Shown here piece after piece: positions 35,001 through 44,787 of a stretch of DNA of 64,000 nucleotides (within the stretch, counting starts at the first letter, position 1; every line of letters starts with the position of its first letter). Origin of the DNA: MFD04580-c1 sp963702995 (GTDB lineage: Bacteria > Planctomycetota > Phycisphaerae > Tepidisphaerales > Tepidisphaeraceae). The notes below the pieces were generated by a model, which was not told the DNA's origin, searched no databases, and was given only the letters and a program-made list of their open reading frames with translations. A program made the position numbers and the translations under genes. The stretch spans positions 6,014,001 through 6,078,000 of the forward strand of contig OY969783.1 in assembly GCA_963702995.1 (NCBI GenBank). The letters are read 5' to 3'.

Positions 35001-35235
35001 GGATTACATCACCGAGCGGGCGCTGGCCCGACCGTTCGAGCCCCGCGAGCGGGCCATCTGCCGCGACACGCTCGCGGCCTTCACGGCCCAATACGCCGCG
35101 GACCCCGCGGCGGCGGCGAAGTTGATCGCGATCGGCGATTCGAAGGCCGACCCGCGTCTCGTCGCTGGTGACCTTGCGGCCTGGACGATGCTCGTCAGCC
35201 AGGTCATGAATACCGACGAGGCGCTGAACAAATAG
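32020..35235 (+). CDS. PSCyt1/DUF1549/LamG/DUF1553 protein
   Basis: This is a second, larger planctomycete cytochrome-domain protein (1071 aa). A signal peptide is followed by the PSCyt1 heme site 'ILSENCFYCHGPDSAHRKAG' near residue 46. DUF1549 has 'ARRVSFDLTGLPPAAKDLEN', 'YWLDAARYGDTHGIHNDNYR' and a second heme site 'TTGCASCHDHKFDPV'. A LamG/concanavalin module sits at about 470-640 ('FTVGAWVYVPKEEGSYVVAS', 'LYVDGKAEHAEQAQDVAL'). DUF1553 has 'NPLTARVTINRFWQEVFGDG'. The LamG insert separates it from the paralogue at 25.1 kb and suggests glycan binding. ATG 32020 starts the leader, though no clear ribosome site is seen. A DUF1501 gene follows. Confidence 0.92.
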   Translation: MNRVMIVAASLLALGAAVRGSRASDPAKTPAPPPGIRFNRDIRPILSENCFYCHGPDSAHRKAGLRLDQENGLFGSRDNGPAVVKGKPAESQLIKRINSTDPDEQMPPPDSRKSLTAQQKDLLKQWVDGGGGWEPHWSLVPPVAAALPDVGRNGWARNPIDRFVLAKLESAHLAPAAEADRRTLARRVSFDLTGLPPAAKDLENFLNDPAADAYERFVDRLLASPAYGEHRARYWLDAARYGDTHGIHNDNYREMWPYRDWVINAFNQNVPFDRFTIEQLAGDLLPNRTLEQQVASGFNRCNITTSEGGSIAEEVEVMYTKDRVETTSVVWLGLTTGCASCHDHKFDPVSQKEFYQLAAFFRNTTQRALDGNVSDTPPIVVVPREADRGRWESLQKEADALQALRAHRKTDDSAAFDAWAASPEGKALHDPVSPAEESLSIPFDEAKGTNVAARLNAEEATVKLASDVTLGDGHARGAHAAHFGPKASIDVLDAGDFEADQPFTVGAWVYVPKEEGSYVVASKLDPKSKGQPQGWVIELDNRVPSFRLLGKTAADRLQLRGNNSTRLAAGKWYQLCVTYDGSRTVDGMTLYVDGKAEHAEQAQDVALTGTIRNGGPLRIGSDGAKRDLRGGAVEDFRIYRRELLGDEVSVLSRWSALRQSLAKAAGKLSGPERQDLLLLYLTRFDSAYTTASRKLADVQDGQRQIRRHSPVTHVMQEKSDTPPMAYVLYRGNYDQRRDEVKPLTPAALHAWPQGAPRNRLGLAQWLTDRKNPLTARVTINRFWQEVFGDGLVRSAGDFGVMGENPSNPELLDWLAVDFQKDWDIKRVIRQIVTSATYRQSAAVTPEKLRADSSNRLLSRGPRFRMDAEMLRDFALSSSGLLVEKLGGPSVKPYQPPGVWEAVAMSSSNTRSYVQDTGEKLYRRSLYTFWKRSAAPAALEIFNAPTREVCTVRRERTDTPLQALVTMNDPQWVEAARRLAERALTEAPSDFDGRLDYITERALARPFEPRERAICRDTLAAFTAQYAADPAAAAKLIAIGDSKADPRLVAGDLAAWTMLVSQVMNTDEALNK

Positions 35236-35305
35236 CGCCTCAAGGTCAACACTCAAGTTTTTGCACAGTTTCGCCCGGGGATTTCTACGCGACAAGGGCT
35301 TTGCT

Positions 35306-36811
35306 ATGACCCCGCAACAAGAAGCACGTGTCATCGAAACCCGCCGGCAGCTCTTCGGCGCGGTGCGCGGGGGCTGGGCGTGGCGGCGCTCGCGTCATTG
35401 ATGGGCGAGCAGATGCTCGCCCGGCCGGCGCGGGATGTCGCTCCCGGGGGCGATCGGTGGCGGGCCGTCCACACTCTCCTCCTCGACCGGCCTGCCGAGC
35501 CTGCCTCACTTTGCCCCCAAGGCGAAACGGTGCATCTACCTTCACCTGGTTGGCGCTCCGCCGCAGCAGGACTTATTCGACTACAAGCCGCGGATGAACG
35601 ACTGGTACGACAAGGACCTCCCCGAATCGGTGCGCCAGGGGCAGCGGCTGACGACGATGACCGCGGGGCAGAGCCGCTTCCCGATCGCGCCGTCGGTGTT
35701 CAAGTTCGATCGTCACGGCGCCAACGGCACGTGGGTCAGCGAGCTGCTCCCGTACACCGCGAAGATGGTGGATGACCTGTGCATCATCCGGTCGATGAAG
35801 ACGGACGCGATCAACCACGAGCCGGCGATCACGTTCATGCAGACCGGCAACCAGGTGGCGGGGCGGCCGTGCCTGGGCTCCTGGATCTCCTACGGGCTGG
35901 GCAGCGCCAATCGCAACCTGCCCACGTTCGTCGTCCTGCACGCGAGCCACTCCGACGCGCGGGCCAACGTTCAGGCGATCTCCGGCAAGCTCTGGAGCAG
36001 CGGGTTCCTTTCGGCCGAATACGCCGGCGTGGCGCTTCGCTCCAGCGGCGATCCGGTCCTCTACATCAACAACCCCGACGGCGTAAGCCCGGCCGTCCGC
36101 CGCAAGATGCTCGACGGCGTCAGCGCCCTGAATCAGGCCGAGTACGACCGCATCGGCGACCCCGAGACGCAGGCGCGGATCTCTCAATACGAGATGGCCT
36201 TCCGGATGCAGACCTCGGTGCCGGAGCTGACAGATCTTTCAACGGAATCGGAGAAGACGTTCGAGCTGTACGGCTCGGACTCCAAGAAGCCCGGAACGTT
36301 CGCCTACACGGCGCTGATGGCGCGCCGGCTTGTCGAGCGGGGCGTCCGGTTCGTTCAGGTCTACCATCGCGGCTGGGACGTGCATGGCAGCCTGCCTGAA
36401 GTCCTTCCGAACCAATGCCGCGATGTGGATCAGGCGGCCTGGGCGCTGGTCCAGGATTTGAAGAGCCGCGGCCTTCTGGAAGACACGCTGGTGATCTGGG
36501 GTGGGGAGTTCGGCCGGACCGTCTATTCGCAGGGAAAGCTCACGCACGCGACCTACGGCCGCGACCATCACCCGCGGTGCTACACAATCTGGATGGCCGG
36601 CGGCGGCGTGAAGGCGGGGACGGTCTATGGCGAGACCGACGAGTTCTCTTACAACATCGTTAATGACCCCGTCCACGTCCACGACTGGCACGCAACGCTC
36701 ATGCACGTGTTCGGTATTGACCACGAGCGATTCACCTACAAATACCAGGGCCTCGACCAACGCTTAAGCGGGGTTGAGAAGGCGTCGGTCGTCAAGGGAC
36801 TCCTCGTGTAG
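35306..36811 (+). CDS. DUF1501 protein with two apparent frameshifts
   Basis: The C-terminal 458 residues (from ~35435) are a normal DUF1501 protein: 'CIYLHLVGAPPQQDLFDYKP', 'ARRLVERGVRFVQVYHRG', 'TLVIWGGEFGRTVYSQGKL', 'YTIWMAGGGVKAGTVYGETD'. The Tat leader is scattered over other frames: 'MTPQQEARVIETRRQLFGAV' from ATG 35306, then 'LGVAALASLMGEQMLARPAR', then the main frame. Both joins are G5 runs: one G added near 35371 and one removed near 35446 restores a continuous protein. It is therefore likely intact in the living cell. It pairs with the DUF1553 gene 70 bases upstream. Confidence 0.8.
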
Positions 36812-37222
36812 CGACCGAACGTCGCCCGGCGTCCGCGTCGGCTCGAGGCGAAAGGCCGACGGGGACGTCGGCGTTCCCAAGCGTCCCGGGGTTGTTTTCC
36901 GGGTCGTGCGGGCGGCTTGCCGAACAAACGACCGCCCTGGGAAGTGCGCGCCTGCTGCTTGCGTCCTTTCCCCCGTCTGTCGCCGGGTGTAGGCTTTAGA
37001 GAAGGCAGGGCTTGGGCCCGGTACACATTCGCCCGCGCGGAGAAGGCGTCACGTAATGGTTCATTTCTCGAAGGTCGCCACTCGTTTCGTCGGTCCTTTC
37101 AGGGTGATCCGACGGAGCGCGCCGTTGAGGCGATCACGGCCCCGCCGGGCCCGTGACGACTCTCGCTCCCTTAAGATCACGCGTCAGAACACGGTCTGCT
37201 ATCAGGAAAGGAAACGCACCCT
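36812..37222. other. Intergenic stretch, no gene seen
   Basis: These 411 bases separate the DUF1501 gene from the ThuA gene. A GC-rich dyad (around 36880-36905, CCCGGGGTTGTTTTCCGGG) may end the upstream transcript. A promoter for the large gene probably lies in the last 150 bases, but no consensus is clear. Confidence 0.4.
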
Positions 37223-40200
37223 ATGAAGCTTTTGAAGTCCCTGTTGGTCCTCTTGGGGCTCGCGGCCGCCGGGTTGTCGCCGGCCGCCGCCCGGGCCGCC
37301 GATGACCAGACGAATCGGCCGATCCGCGCCCTGCTCGTATGCGGCGGCTGCTGCCACGACTACCTCCACCAGAAGAAGATCATCGCCGAAGGGATCAGCG
37401 CCCTGCGCGAACGTCGAGTGGACGATCGTCCATGAAGGCGACGGCGGCACCACCCATCGCCACACGATCTTCGAGAATGCCGATTGGGCGAAAGGCTTCG
37501 ACGTCGTCGTGCATGACGAATGCACCGCCGACGTGAAGGACCTGGAGTTCATCGAGCGCATCCTTAAGCCTCACAAGGAAGGCCTGCCGGCCGTGGTGCT
37601 CCATTGCGGCATGCACTGTTACCGCAGCGAAGGGTGGCCGAAGGTCATTACGCCGTGGTTCGAGTTCACCGGGCTTCAGACGACCGGGCATGGCGCTCAG
37701 CTCCCGATCGCCCTCACCTTCCTCGACAAGGAAAGCCCGATCACCCAGGGGATGGAAGACTGGACGACGATCCACGAGGAGCTCTACAACAACATCGCTG
37801 GCAACGTCCTGCCGACCGCGCACCCGCTGACACGCGGCAAGCAGGTCGGCAAAGGGAAGGACGGCAAGGAGACGGTCACCGAGACGATCGTCACTTGGAC
37901 CAATCTCTACAACAACAAGGCGAAGGTCTTCGCGACGACCCTCGGCCACAACAACGAGACCGTGGGCGACGCCCGCTACCTCGACCTGATCACCCGTGGG
38001 CTGCTCTGGTCGGTCGGCAAGCTCGATGCCGAGCATCTCAAGCCGGCGAAGCGCGTCCTGATGGAAGGCCAACCGGAGGACTCGCTCACCAAGCCATCGC
38101 TCAAGAGCCCGGATGACAGCGTCAAGAAGGCGGATGAGAAGAAGGCCAAGCCGGCGGCCGCCCCGACCACCAAGCCGGCGGCCAGCGCCGACGGGCTCGT
38201 CCCGTTCGACCTGGCCCGAGGCAAGACGGCGACGGCGTCGAGCAACCAGGGGGAGGGCCACCTCCCCTCGGCCGCTTTCGATGGCGACGCCGACACGCGA
38301 TGGTGCGCGGCCACGGGGGAGTTCCCCCAGTGGCTCCAGGTGGACCTGGGAAAGCCCGAAGAGCTGACCGGCGCCCGAATTTTCTGGGAAAAGGAAAACA
38401 CGGCGTATCCCTTCACCATTGAGGGGTCGGTGGACGGGAAGGAGTGGTCTACGCTCGTGGACGAATCCAGGAGCGAGACGACCGAACAGATTCGGGATCT
38501 CGCGTTTCAGGCCTGCTGCGGGAACAGCGCGGTTGGCGGCGCCTACGGCATCCGCTACGTGAAGTTGACCGTCCTGGGGGCGTCGGCGGGCGGGTGGGCC
38601 AGCCTGTACGACTTTGAAGTCCACGGGAAGAAGCGGGTTGCCCCCGGCACCCAGGGGACGACCTACGTCGATACCAAGGGGGGCAAGAGCTCCAAGAATG
38701 GCCCGGACAAGTCGCTCGTGCTCCCGCCGCCGCCCGCCGGTTATGAGGCGACGCTGTTCGCCGCGCCGCCGGAGGTGGGTTACCCGACCTGCCTTGCCGC
38801 GACGCCCGGGGGCGCGTTGTTCGTTGGCGTGGATGAGGATGGCTCGCTGGGCAAGCTCCCCGACAAGGGCCGCGTGCTCAAGCTGACCGACACGACCGGC
38901 AGCGGCAAGGCCGACAAGATCACCGTCTTTGCAAAGATGGACCACCCGCGCGGGCTGGCCTGGGATGACGCGGCCCACAAACTCTATGTGCTGCACCCGC
39001 CGTTCCTGACCGTTTATTACGACGACAAGAACGTCGGCGTCGCCAATCGGTCAGAGAACATCATTACCGGCATCAGCACCGAGCAAAGCGTCGCCGCCCG
39101 CGGCGCCGATCATACGACCAACGGGATCCGCGTCGGGATCGACGGCTGGATCTACATCGCCATGGGCGACTTCGGCTGCCTCAAAGCCAGCGCCAAGGAC
39201 GGGGACTTCACGTTCCACGGCGGGGGCGTCATGCGCTGCCGGTCGGACGGGACCGGCCTGGAGCCCTACTCGCGCTATCAGCGCAACATCTATGACGTGG
39301 CCATTGACCCGCTGATGAACGTCTTCACGCGAGATAACACCAACGACGGCGACGCCTGGAACGACCGTCTCAGCTATATCGTCCCGACAGGGAACTATGG
39401 CTATCCGAGCCTCTTCATGCATTTCCCCGGCGAGTTCGTTGATTGCCTGAACGATTACGGTGGCGGTGCGCCATGCGGCTCGCTCTTCACCGACGAGCCC
39501 AACCTGCCCGGCGAACTGGGCCACTCCCTGCTGACCGTCGAGTGGGGCCGCGGCGCGATCTTCCGTCACCCCCTCATCGCCGACGGCGCGGGCTACAAGG
39601 CCCCGACCCCCGAAGAAAAGGTGATGGACCTGCCACGCGGCACCGATCTGGACATCGACGCCCTGGGGCACTTCTTCGCCTCGTCCTGGGTCAATGGCGG
39701 TTTCAGCTACAGCGGGCCCAACGTCGGCTACGTCGTTCGGTTCTCGGCCAAGGGCGCCAAGCCCGCGCCGCTCCCCGATATCGCGGCCGCGACGGACGAT
39801 CAGCTTGTCACGGCCCACCTGGCCTCGGCCAGCGGCGTGCTCCGGATGGCCGCCCAGCAGCAGATCCTGCATCGCGGGCCCAAGCCGGCCGTCGCCGCGG
39901 CATTGGAGAAGCTCGCAACCTCCAACGCCTCTCTGCAAGCCCGGGTCGCGGCGATTTTCACGCTCAAGCAGCTTATGGGGAACCAGGCGAATCAATCGCT
40001 GGTCAACATCGCCAAGGCCCCGGAGGTGCGCGAGTTCGCCCTGCGGGCGCTGGCCGATCAGAAGAACGACACCACGATACCCACCGATCTGTTCCTTGCT
40101 TCGCTGAAGGATTCGAACCCGCGCGTGCGGCTTCAGGCCGCCTGGGGGCTGGGGCGCCTCGGGCACCCGGAAGCGGCGTCGCAGCTTCTTCCGCTGGTGG

Positions 40201-41747
40201 CCGATAAGGACTTCCTCGTCTCGCACGTGGCGATCAACAGCCTGGTGACGCTCCACGCGGCCGCTCCGGCCCTGGCCGCCATCGACCCCTCAAGCTCACC
40301 ACAGCTCATTCAGGGCGCTCTCCGCGTCCTCCAACAACTGCACGAGCCCCGCGTCGTTGACGGCTTGAACGGCAAGCTGACGACGATCCAGGACGCGAAA
40401 GTCCGCGTGCCGATCCTCGCGGCCCTTGCCCGTCTCTGCTACACCGAAGCCGCGTGGGACGGAAGCTGGTGGAGCACCCGGCCAGACACCTCCGGTCCCT
40501 ACTACAAGACCGCCGACTGGGAGGGGACCGAGAAGATCAAGGCGACGCTCCAGACAGCGCTCACCCACGAAAAGCCGGAAGTGGCTCGGGCGATGATCGT
40601 GGACCTCGCCAAGAACAAGATCGAGCTTCCCGAGTTGAACGACATGGTGGCCAAGGCCGCCTCGACCGACCCAACCTTCCGCGGCGCGTTCCTTGACATG
40701 CTGGCCGACCACAAGACGCTCACCGCCGACCAGGTGAAGATCATTGCTTCCATCGCCAACGATGAAAAAGCGGCCGCCGACCAGCGCGTGAAGGCGATCC
40801 GCCTTCTTTCGCGCGACGCGAAGAATTCGGCGGCCGCGGATGCAGTCTTCGATGCCCTCTCCACCGTCATCGCGGCCGAAAAGCCAGCCCCGGAGTTGTC
40901 CGCCGAGCTGGAAGAGTACGCCCGCGACACCAAGCACGGTCAGAACCTCTCGACCTTTACCAAGCTCGCGGCCTCGCCGTCCGCCCCGAAGCGGGAACTC
41001 GCGTATATGGTCCTGGTGGATCTGGCCAACAGCCGCCTGGCCAAGGCGGACGTGAAGGCGTCGGCCGCCAAGGTGGTGGAGAAGGGGTGGGATAAGCCCG
41101 CCGCATCGATCAGCCTCCTTCGGGCGATCGGCCGGGAGAAGTCGGCCGGCTACAAGGAGATGATCGAGGCGATGGCGACGGACCCGAATAAGGACCTGTC
41201 AGCCGCCGCTTTGTACGCCGCGCAGCGCCTGGGCCTGTCCGGCGTCAAGGGCGCGGAGCCGGCCGCCCCGAAGGTGCTGATCGAAACGGTTGGCTACGAC
41301 AAGACGGTTGAGATCGTCAAGAAGACCAAGGGGGACAAGCTTACCGGCGAGCAGCTCTTCACCGAGATCGGCTGCATCAACTGTCATACGACCTCGCCGA
41401 GCCAGCCGGCCAAGGGCCCGATGCTGGGCGGGATCGCCACCCGCTACAGCCGCACGGACCTGTGCGAGTCGATCATGAAGCCGAGCGCGAAGATCGCGAT
41501 GGGGTTTGAGACCCAGTGGTTCAAGACCACGGACGGCGACATGAAGGAAGGGTTCGTCGTTCGCGAGGCGGCGGACGAGATCGAGCTTCGCGGGGCGGCG
41601 GGCACATCCGAAGTGCTCAAGAAGTCGGACATCGCCAAGCGCGGGCGCCGCGACACGTCGATCATGCCGGAAGGCCTGGTCGTGAAGAAGTCGCCGGAAG
41701 ACCTGGCGTCCATCATCGCGTACCTGGAATCGCTGCCGGCTAAGTAA
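37223..41747 (+). CDS. ThuA/discoidin/beta-propeller/HEAT/cytochrome c fusion (one frameshift)
   Basis: This very large exported protein (about 1500 aa) begins with a signal peptide ('MKLLKSLLVLLGLAAAGLSP'). The domains, in order, are a ThuA (glutamine-amidotransferase-like) domain from 'RPIRALLVCGGCCHDY', a discoidin/F5_8C module ('DGDADTRWCAATGEFPQWLQ'), a PVC-type membrane-bound-dehydrogenase propeller ('MDHPRGLAWDDAAHKLYVLH'), HEAT-like repeats, and a C-terminal heme site 'EIGCINCHTTSPSQPAKGP'. The leader is in another frame; removing one C near 37406 joins 'IIAEGISA' to 'ANVEWTIVHEGDGG'. Such fusions are typical of the phylum and probably bind glycans and pass electrons in the periplasm; the reaction is unknown. 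Confidence 0.85.
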
Positions 41748-41782
41748 CGCGGGCACGCTGTTCAGGATCAGTCTGCGCACCA

Positions 41783-41812
41783 ACCCTCTCCCCCAGGGAA
41801 CGGGGGAGAGGG
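41783..41812. terminator. Palindrome, probable terminator
   Basis: A near-perfect stem (CCCTCTCCCCC ... GGGGGAGAGGG) with a short loop lies 36 bases after the ThuA-fusion stop. It also resembles the CCCTCTCCC blocks of the dispersed repeat at 22.5 and 50.7 kb, so it may be a repeat fragment. Confidence 0.55.
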
Positions 41813-41865
41813 CAGGTGCTGGTCGCTTGTTCGATGGAGAAGATCGGGCACCGCCAGCGAATCAG

Positions 41866-41932
41866 TGCCGCCGGTGCCCTCACCGGCGGTGTCGCCGACC
41901 GCGGATTGGTCCGCCGGTGCGGGGCCGGCAGC
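41866..41932. repeat. GTGCCCTCACCGGCGG palindromic repeat, copy 1
   Basis: A GC-rich imperfect palindrome shares CGGTGCCCTCACCGGCGGTG and flanking bases with 62766-62833. It lies just upstream of the pectate lyase gene. Confidence 0.7.
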
Positions 41933-42002
41933 ACGTCGGATGACAGGGCCTCGCACACGCAATCTTGCCGGGGACGGCCCACTAACCTTGGAGAGTACGC
42001 CC

Positions 42003-43097
42003 GTGAAGCATCTCGCTCGGATCATGCTGTGCGCGGCGCTGTTCGGCGGTTTGACCGGCGGCCGCTCCCTCGCCGCCGAGGGGGGCGCCCGAAGCTATGT
42101 CGGCAGGTCGGACGACTGGTTCAAAGGGGACGAAGCGAAGCGGATCACCGCGAACATCCTCTCATACCAGGCCGCCGAAGGGGGTTGGCCTAAGAATGTC
42201 GATACGGCGGCCGCCCCGTACGCGGGCAATCGGGCGGACCTGAAAGGGACATTCGACAACGGCGCCACCACGGATGAACTTCGGTTCCTCGCCCGGGCCT
42301 TCGATGCCACGAAGGATGACACGTGCCGCGCCGCCTTCGGCCGGGGGCTCGATCACATCCTCAAGGCCCAGTACCCCACCGGCGGCTGGCCGCAGTTTTA
42401 CCCGCCTAGCACGAAGTATCACCGGCACATCACCTTCAACGACGACGCGATGGTGCGGCTGATGCTCTTCCTGCGCGAGTGCTATTCGTCCCCCGTGTAC
42501 GGCTTCATCGACGACGCACACAAAGCGTCAGCAAGGAAGGCGTTCGACGCCGGCATTCAGTGCATCCTGAAATGCCAGATCAAGGTCAATGGGAAGCTGA
42601 CGGCGTGGTGCGCCCAACACGACGAGATCGACTATTCCCCCCGCCCCGGCCGCGCGTACGAGCTTGCCAGCCTTAGCGGCGGCGAGTCGGTCGGCATTGT
42701 GAAGCTGCTGATGAGCCTTGACAACCCCGGCCCCGAGGTGATCCGCTCGATCACCTCCGCCGTCGCCTGGTTCGAGTCGGCCAAACTTCCGGGGATCCGG
42801 GTTGATGAGGTCCCCGACCCGAAGGCGCCCAAAGGGGTCGATCGAGTCGTTGTGAAAGACGCGGCCGCCGCGCCAATGTGGGCTCGGTTCTACAATATCG
42901 AAACCAATCAACCGATCTTCTGCGATCGCGACGGCGTGCCCAAAGCGTCCCTCGCCGAGATCGGGTATGAGCGGCGCAACGGCTACCGCTGGCTCAACTA
43001 TTGGGGGGCGCCGCTCCTCAAAACGGACTACCCCGCGTGGAAGGCGAAATGGGCGAACCGTATCGACCCCGCGCTGAAGGCGGCGCCGGCCCCGTGA
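42003..43097 (+). CDS. pelA: Pectate lyase, PelA/PL10 family
   Basis: This is a secreted polysaccharide lyase (364 aa) that cleaves polygalacturonate by beta-elimination with Ca2+. A signal peptide ('VKHLARIMLCAALFGG') is followed by the family's alpha/alpha-toroid: 'NILSYQAAEGGWPKNVDTAA', 'TFDNGATTDELRFLAR', 'AQYPTGGWPQFYPPS', 'HITFNDDAMVRLMLFLRE', 'WCAQHDEIDYSPRPGRAYEL' and 'GYERRNGYRWLNYWG'. These match PL10 enzymes over their full length. The GTG 42003 has GGAGA eight bases upstream. Its TGA overlaps the GTG of the downstream GTPase gene. It fits the glycan-degrading theme of the preceding 23 kb. Confidence 0.93.
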   Translation: MKHLARIMLCAALFGGLTGGRSLAAEGGARSYVGRSDDWFKGDEAKRITANILSYQAAEGGWPKNVDTAAAPYAGNRADLKGTFDNGATTDELRFLARAFDATKDDTCRAAFGRGLDHILKAQYPTGGWPQFYPPSTKYHRHITFNDDAMVRLMLFLRECYSSPVYGFIDDAHKASARKAFDAGIQCILKCQIKVNGKLTAWCAQHDEIDYSPRPGRAYELASLSGGESVGIVKLLMSLDNPGPEVIRSITSAVAWFESAKLPGIRVDEVPDPKAPKGVDRVVVKDAAAAPMWARFYNIETNQPIFCDRDGVPKASLAEIGYERRNGYRWLNYWGAPLLKTDYPAWKAKWANRIDPALKAAPAP

Positions 43098-44212
43098 CAG
43101 CAGCCGTGTCCCAAGCCATTCTGCTCACGCCGGCGGGGGGCGCGGCGATCGCGGTGGTGCGCCTTCTGGCCGGGCACCTTCCCTTCCTCGCAGCCCATTT
43201 CACCAGCCCGCTCCGGGCGGGCCGGGCGGTCCACGGCCGCTTCGAGGCCGATGGCCGAACGCTCGATGATCCGGTGGTGGTTCTCCACGGCGCCGGCGGC
43301 GTCGCCGACGTGAACCTGCACGGCGGACCGTGGATCCTCCAGTCGTTCCTCAGCCTTGCCCGGGCAGAAGGGTTTGTGGTGACGCCGCCGTCGCTCCCCC
43401 TGCCGATCGCGGCCGCCGATGGGGATGACCCACTGGAGCGGGAGATGCTCGCACACCTGCCGCTCGCTCGAACGGAGCTGGGCGTGCGGGCGTTGCTTCA
43501 ACAGCCGGCGGCGTGGCGAAAGCTTCTTCAGGAGCTAAGCAAGCTCCCGCCCGTCGCCGCGGCCGTGCGGGCCGCCGACGTGGCGGCCGACCCGGGGCTG
43601 GAGCACCTGCTTCACCCGCCGCGGGTTGCTATCATCGGCCCGCCCAATGTCGGGAAATCGACCCTGGCCAACCGTCTTTACGCGCAAGAGCGCTCCATCG
43701 CCGCCGACTTGCCGGGCACGACCCGGGACTGGGTTGGCGAGTTGGCGGACATCAACGGCCTGCCTGTCCTCCTGATCGACACGCCCGGCCAGCGGGAAAC
43801 CGCCGACCCGGCCGAACGCGAGGCGATCGACCGAAGCCAGGGGCCGATCGGCGCGAGCGCCATGATCCTGCTGACGCTCGACCTCAGCGATCCGCCGATT
43901 GATGCGGTTCGCGCACTCATTGCCCGCTATCCCGGCGCCACCCTGATTTTGAACAAATGCGATCGGACGCCCGCGTGGGCCGCCGACCAACGCGGGGCGA
44001 TTCGGATCAGCGCCGCGACCGGCGAAGGATTCGATCAGCTTCGCGCCGTCATCACCGATCGGTTCGGATGCACCCGTCTGGATATCGGCCGCCCGCTCCC
44101 CTGGGGCTCGCTCCCGCGCGAATGGCTCGCCCGATACCTCGAGCGGACAACACCGGCGCTCGAACGCCCCACGGGCGGGTCGCCGAAGGCCCAGGCCGGC
44201 GCGCACGAATGA
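43094..44212 (+). CDS. Divergent MnmE-like GTPase
   Basis: This 372-residue GTPase is related to MnmE, which with MnmG modifies the wobble uridine of tRNA. The N-terminal part resembles the MnmE tetrahydrofolate-binding domain ('TPAGGAAIAVVRLLAG', 'DVNLHGGPWILQSFLSLA'). The G domain has P-loop 'GPPNVGKST' near residue 182, G2/G3 'LPGTTRDWVGE' and 'LLIDTPGQRE', and G4 'LILNKCDR'. It is shorter than MnmE (about 450 aa), its helical domain is reduced, and the C-terminal CxGK motif is absent. It is therefore probably a paralogue with a changed role. The start GTG 43094 overlaps the pectate lyase stop. Confidence 0.75.
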   Translation: MTAAVSQAILLTPAGGAAIAVVRLLAGHLPFLAAHFTSPLRAGRAVHGRFEADGRTLDDPVVVLHGAGGVADVNLHGGPWILQSFLSLARAEGFVVTPPSLPLPIAAADGDDPLEREMLAHLPLARTELGVRALLQQPAAWRKLLQELSKLPPVAAAVRAADVAADPGLEHLLHPPRVAIIGPPNVGKSTLANRLYAQERSIAADLPGTTRDWVGELADINGLPVLLIDTPGQRETADPAEREAIDRSQGPIGASAMILLTLDLSDPPIDAVRALIARYPGATLILNKCDRTPAWAADQRGAIRISAATGEGFDQLRAVITDRFGCTRLDIGRPLPWGSLPREWLARYLERTTPALERPTGGSPKAQAGAHE

Positions 44213-44389
44213 CTGGATCAGAACGGGCCGCAGATCGCGATCGACGCGTCGCGCAATAAATTCGACGAAATCGCCGGATCGTCATGTTGCTGGAGCGGCC
44301 AATCGTATACAAGACGCGGCAAACTTGATGAGCCCACCCGGGTAACCCATTCGGGGATCGCCAAGCCAGCCCTCCAAGGAACAGCACCC

Positions 44390-44605
44390 ATGGAACGCCA
44401 GGACGGTCAGCACGTGTTCGGCCAGACGATGGACGTGGTCGCCATGGCGATGCTCGAGCGCTTCGTAAAGGCCTTCCCCAATGCCAGTTACGAAGCCATC
44501 CAGGCGCACGTCGCCGACAGCTTCGACTGGGCGCTGGAGGTCCCGCGGCTCCAGGCGAAGATGGCCTCCCTCATCGCCAACCGCAGCGGTCAGCGTACGG
44601 CGTGA
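44390..44605 (+). CDS. Hypothetical protein (71 aa)
   Basis: This small helical soluble protein reads 'MERQDGQHVFGQTMDVVAMA' and then 'LERFVKAFPNASYEAIQAHV'. I do not recognise it. AAGGAA lies about ten bases before ATG 44390, and the composition is protein-like. It stands alone between the GTPase gene and the two-gene module that follows. Confidence 0.5.
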   Translation: MERQDGQHVFGQTMDVVAMAMLERFVKAFPNASYEAIQAHVADSFDWALEVPRLQAKMASLIANRSGQRTA

Positions 44606-44787
44606 ACTCGGCCCTTCAGCACACCTTTGGTGGTTTCGCCGGCTTAGCACGGCGTCGCCGAGGTACAACTATGGAAATCAGAGCCGTTCCTGCTCACGCA
44701 CTGCGGCATTTCCCTCTAACTGCAATGCCGCCCGCAGCATCTCGGTTCCGCGGGGAGGGTGGGGCGGCAATAGGAATGGACTGAGCA

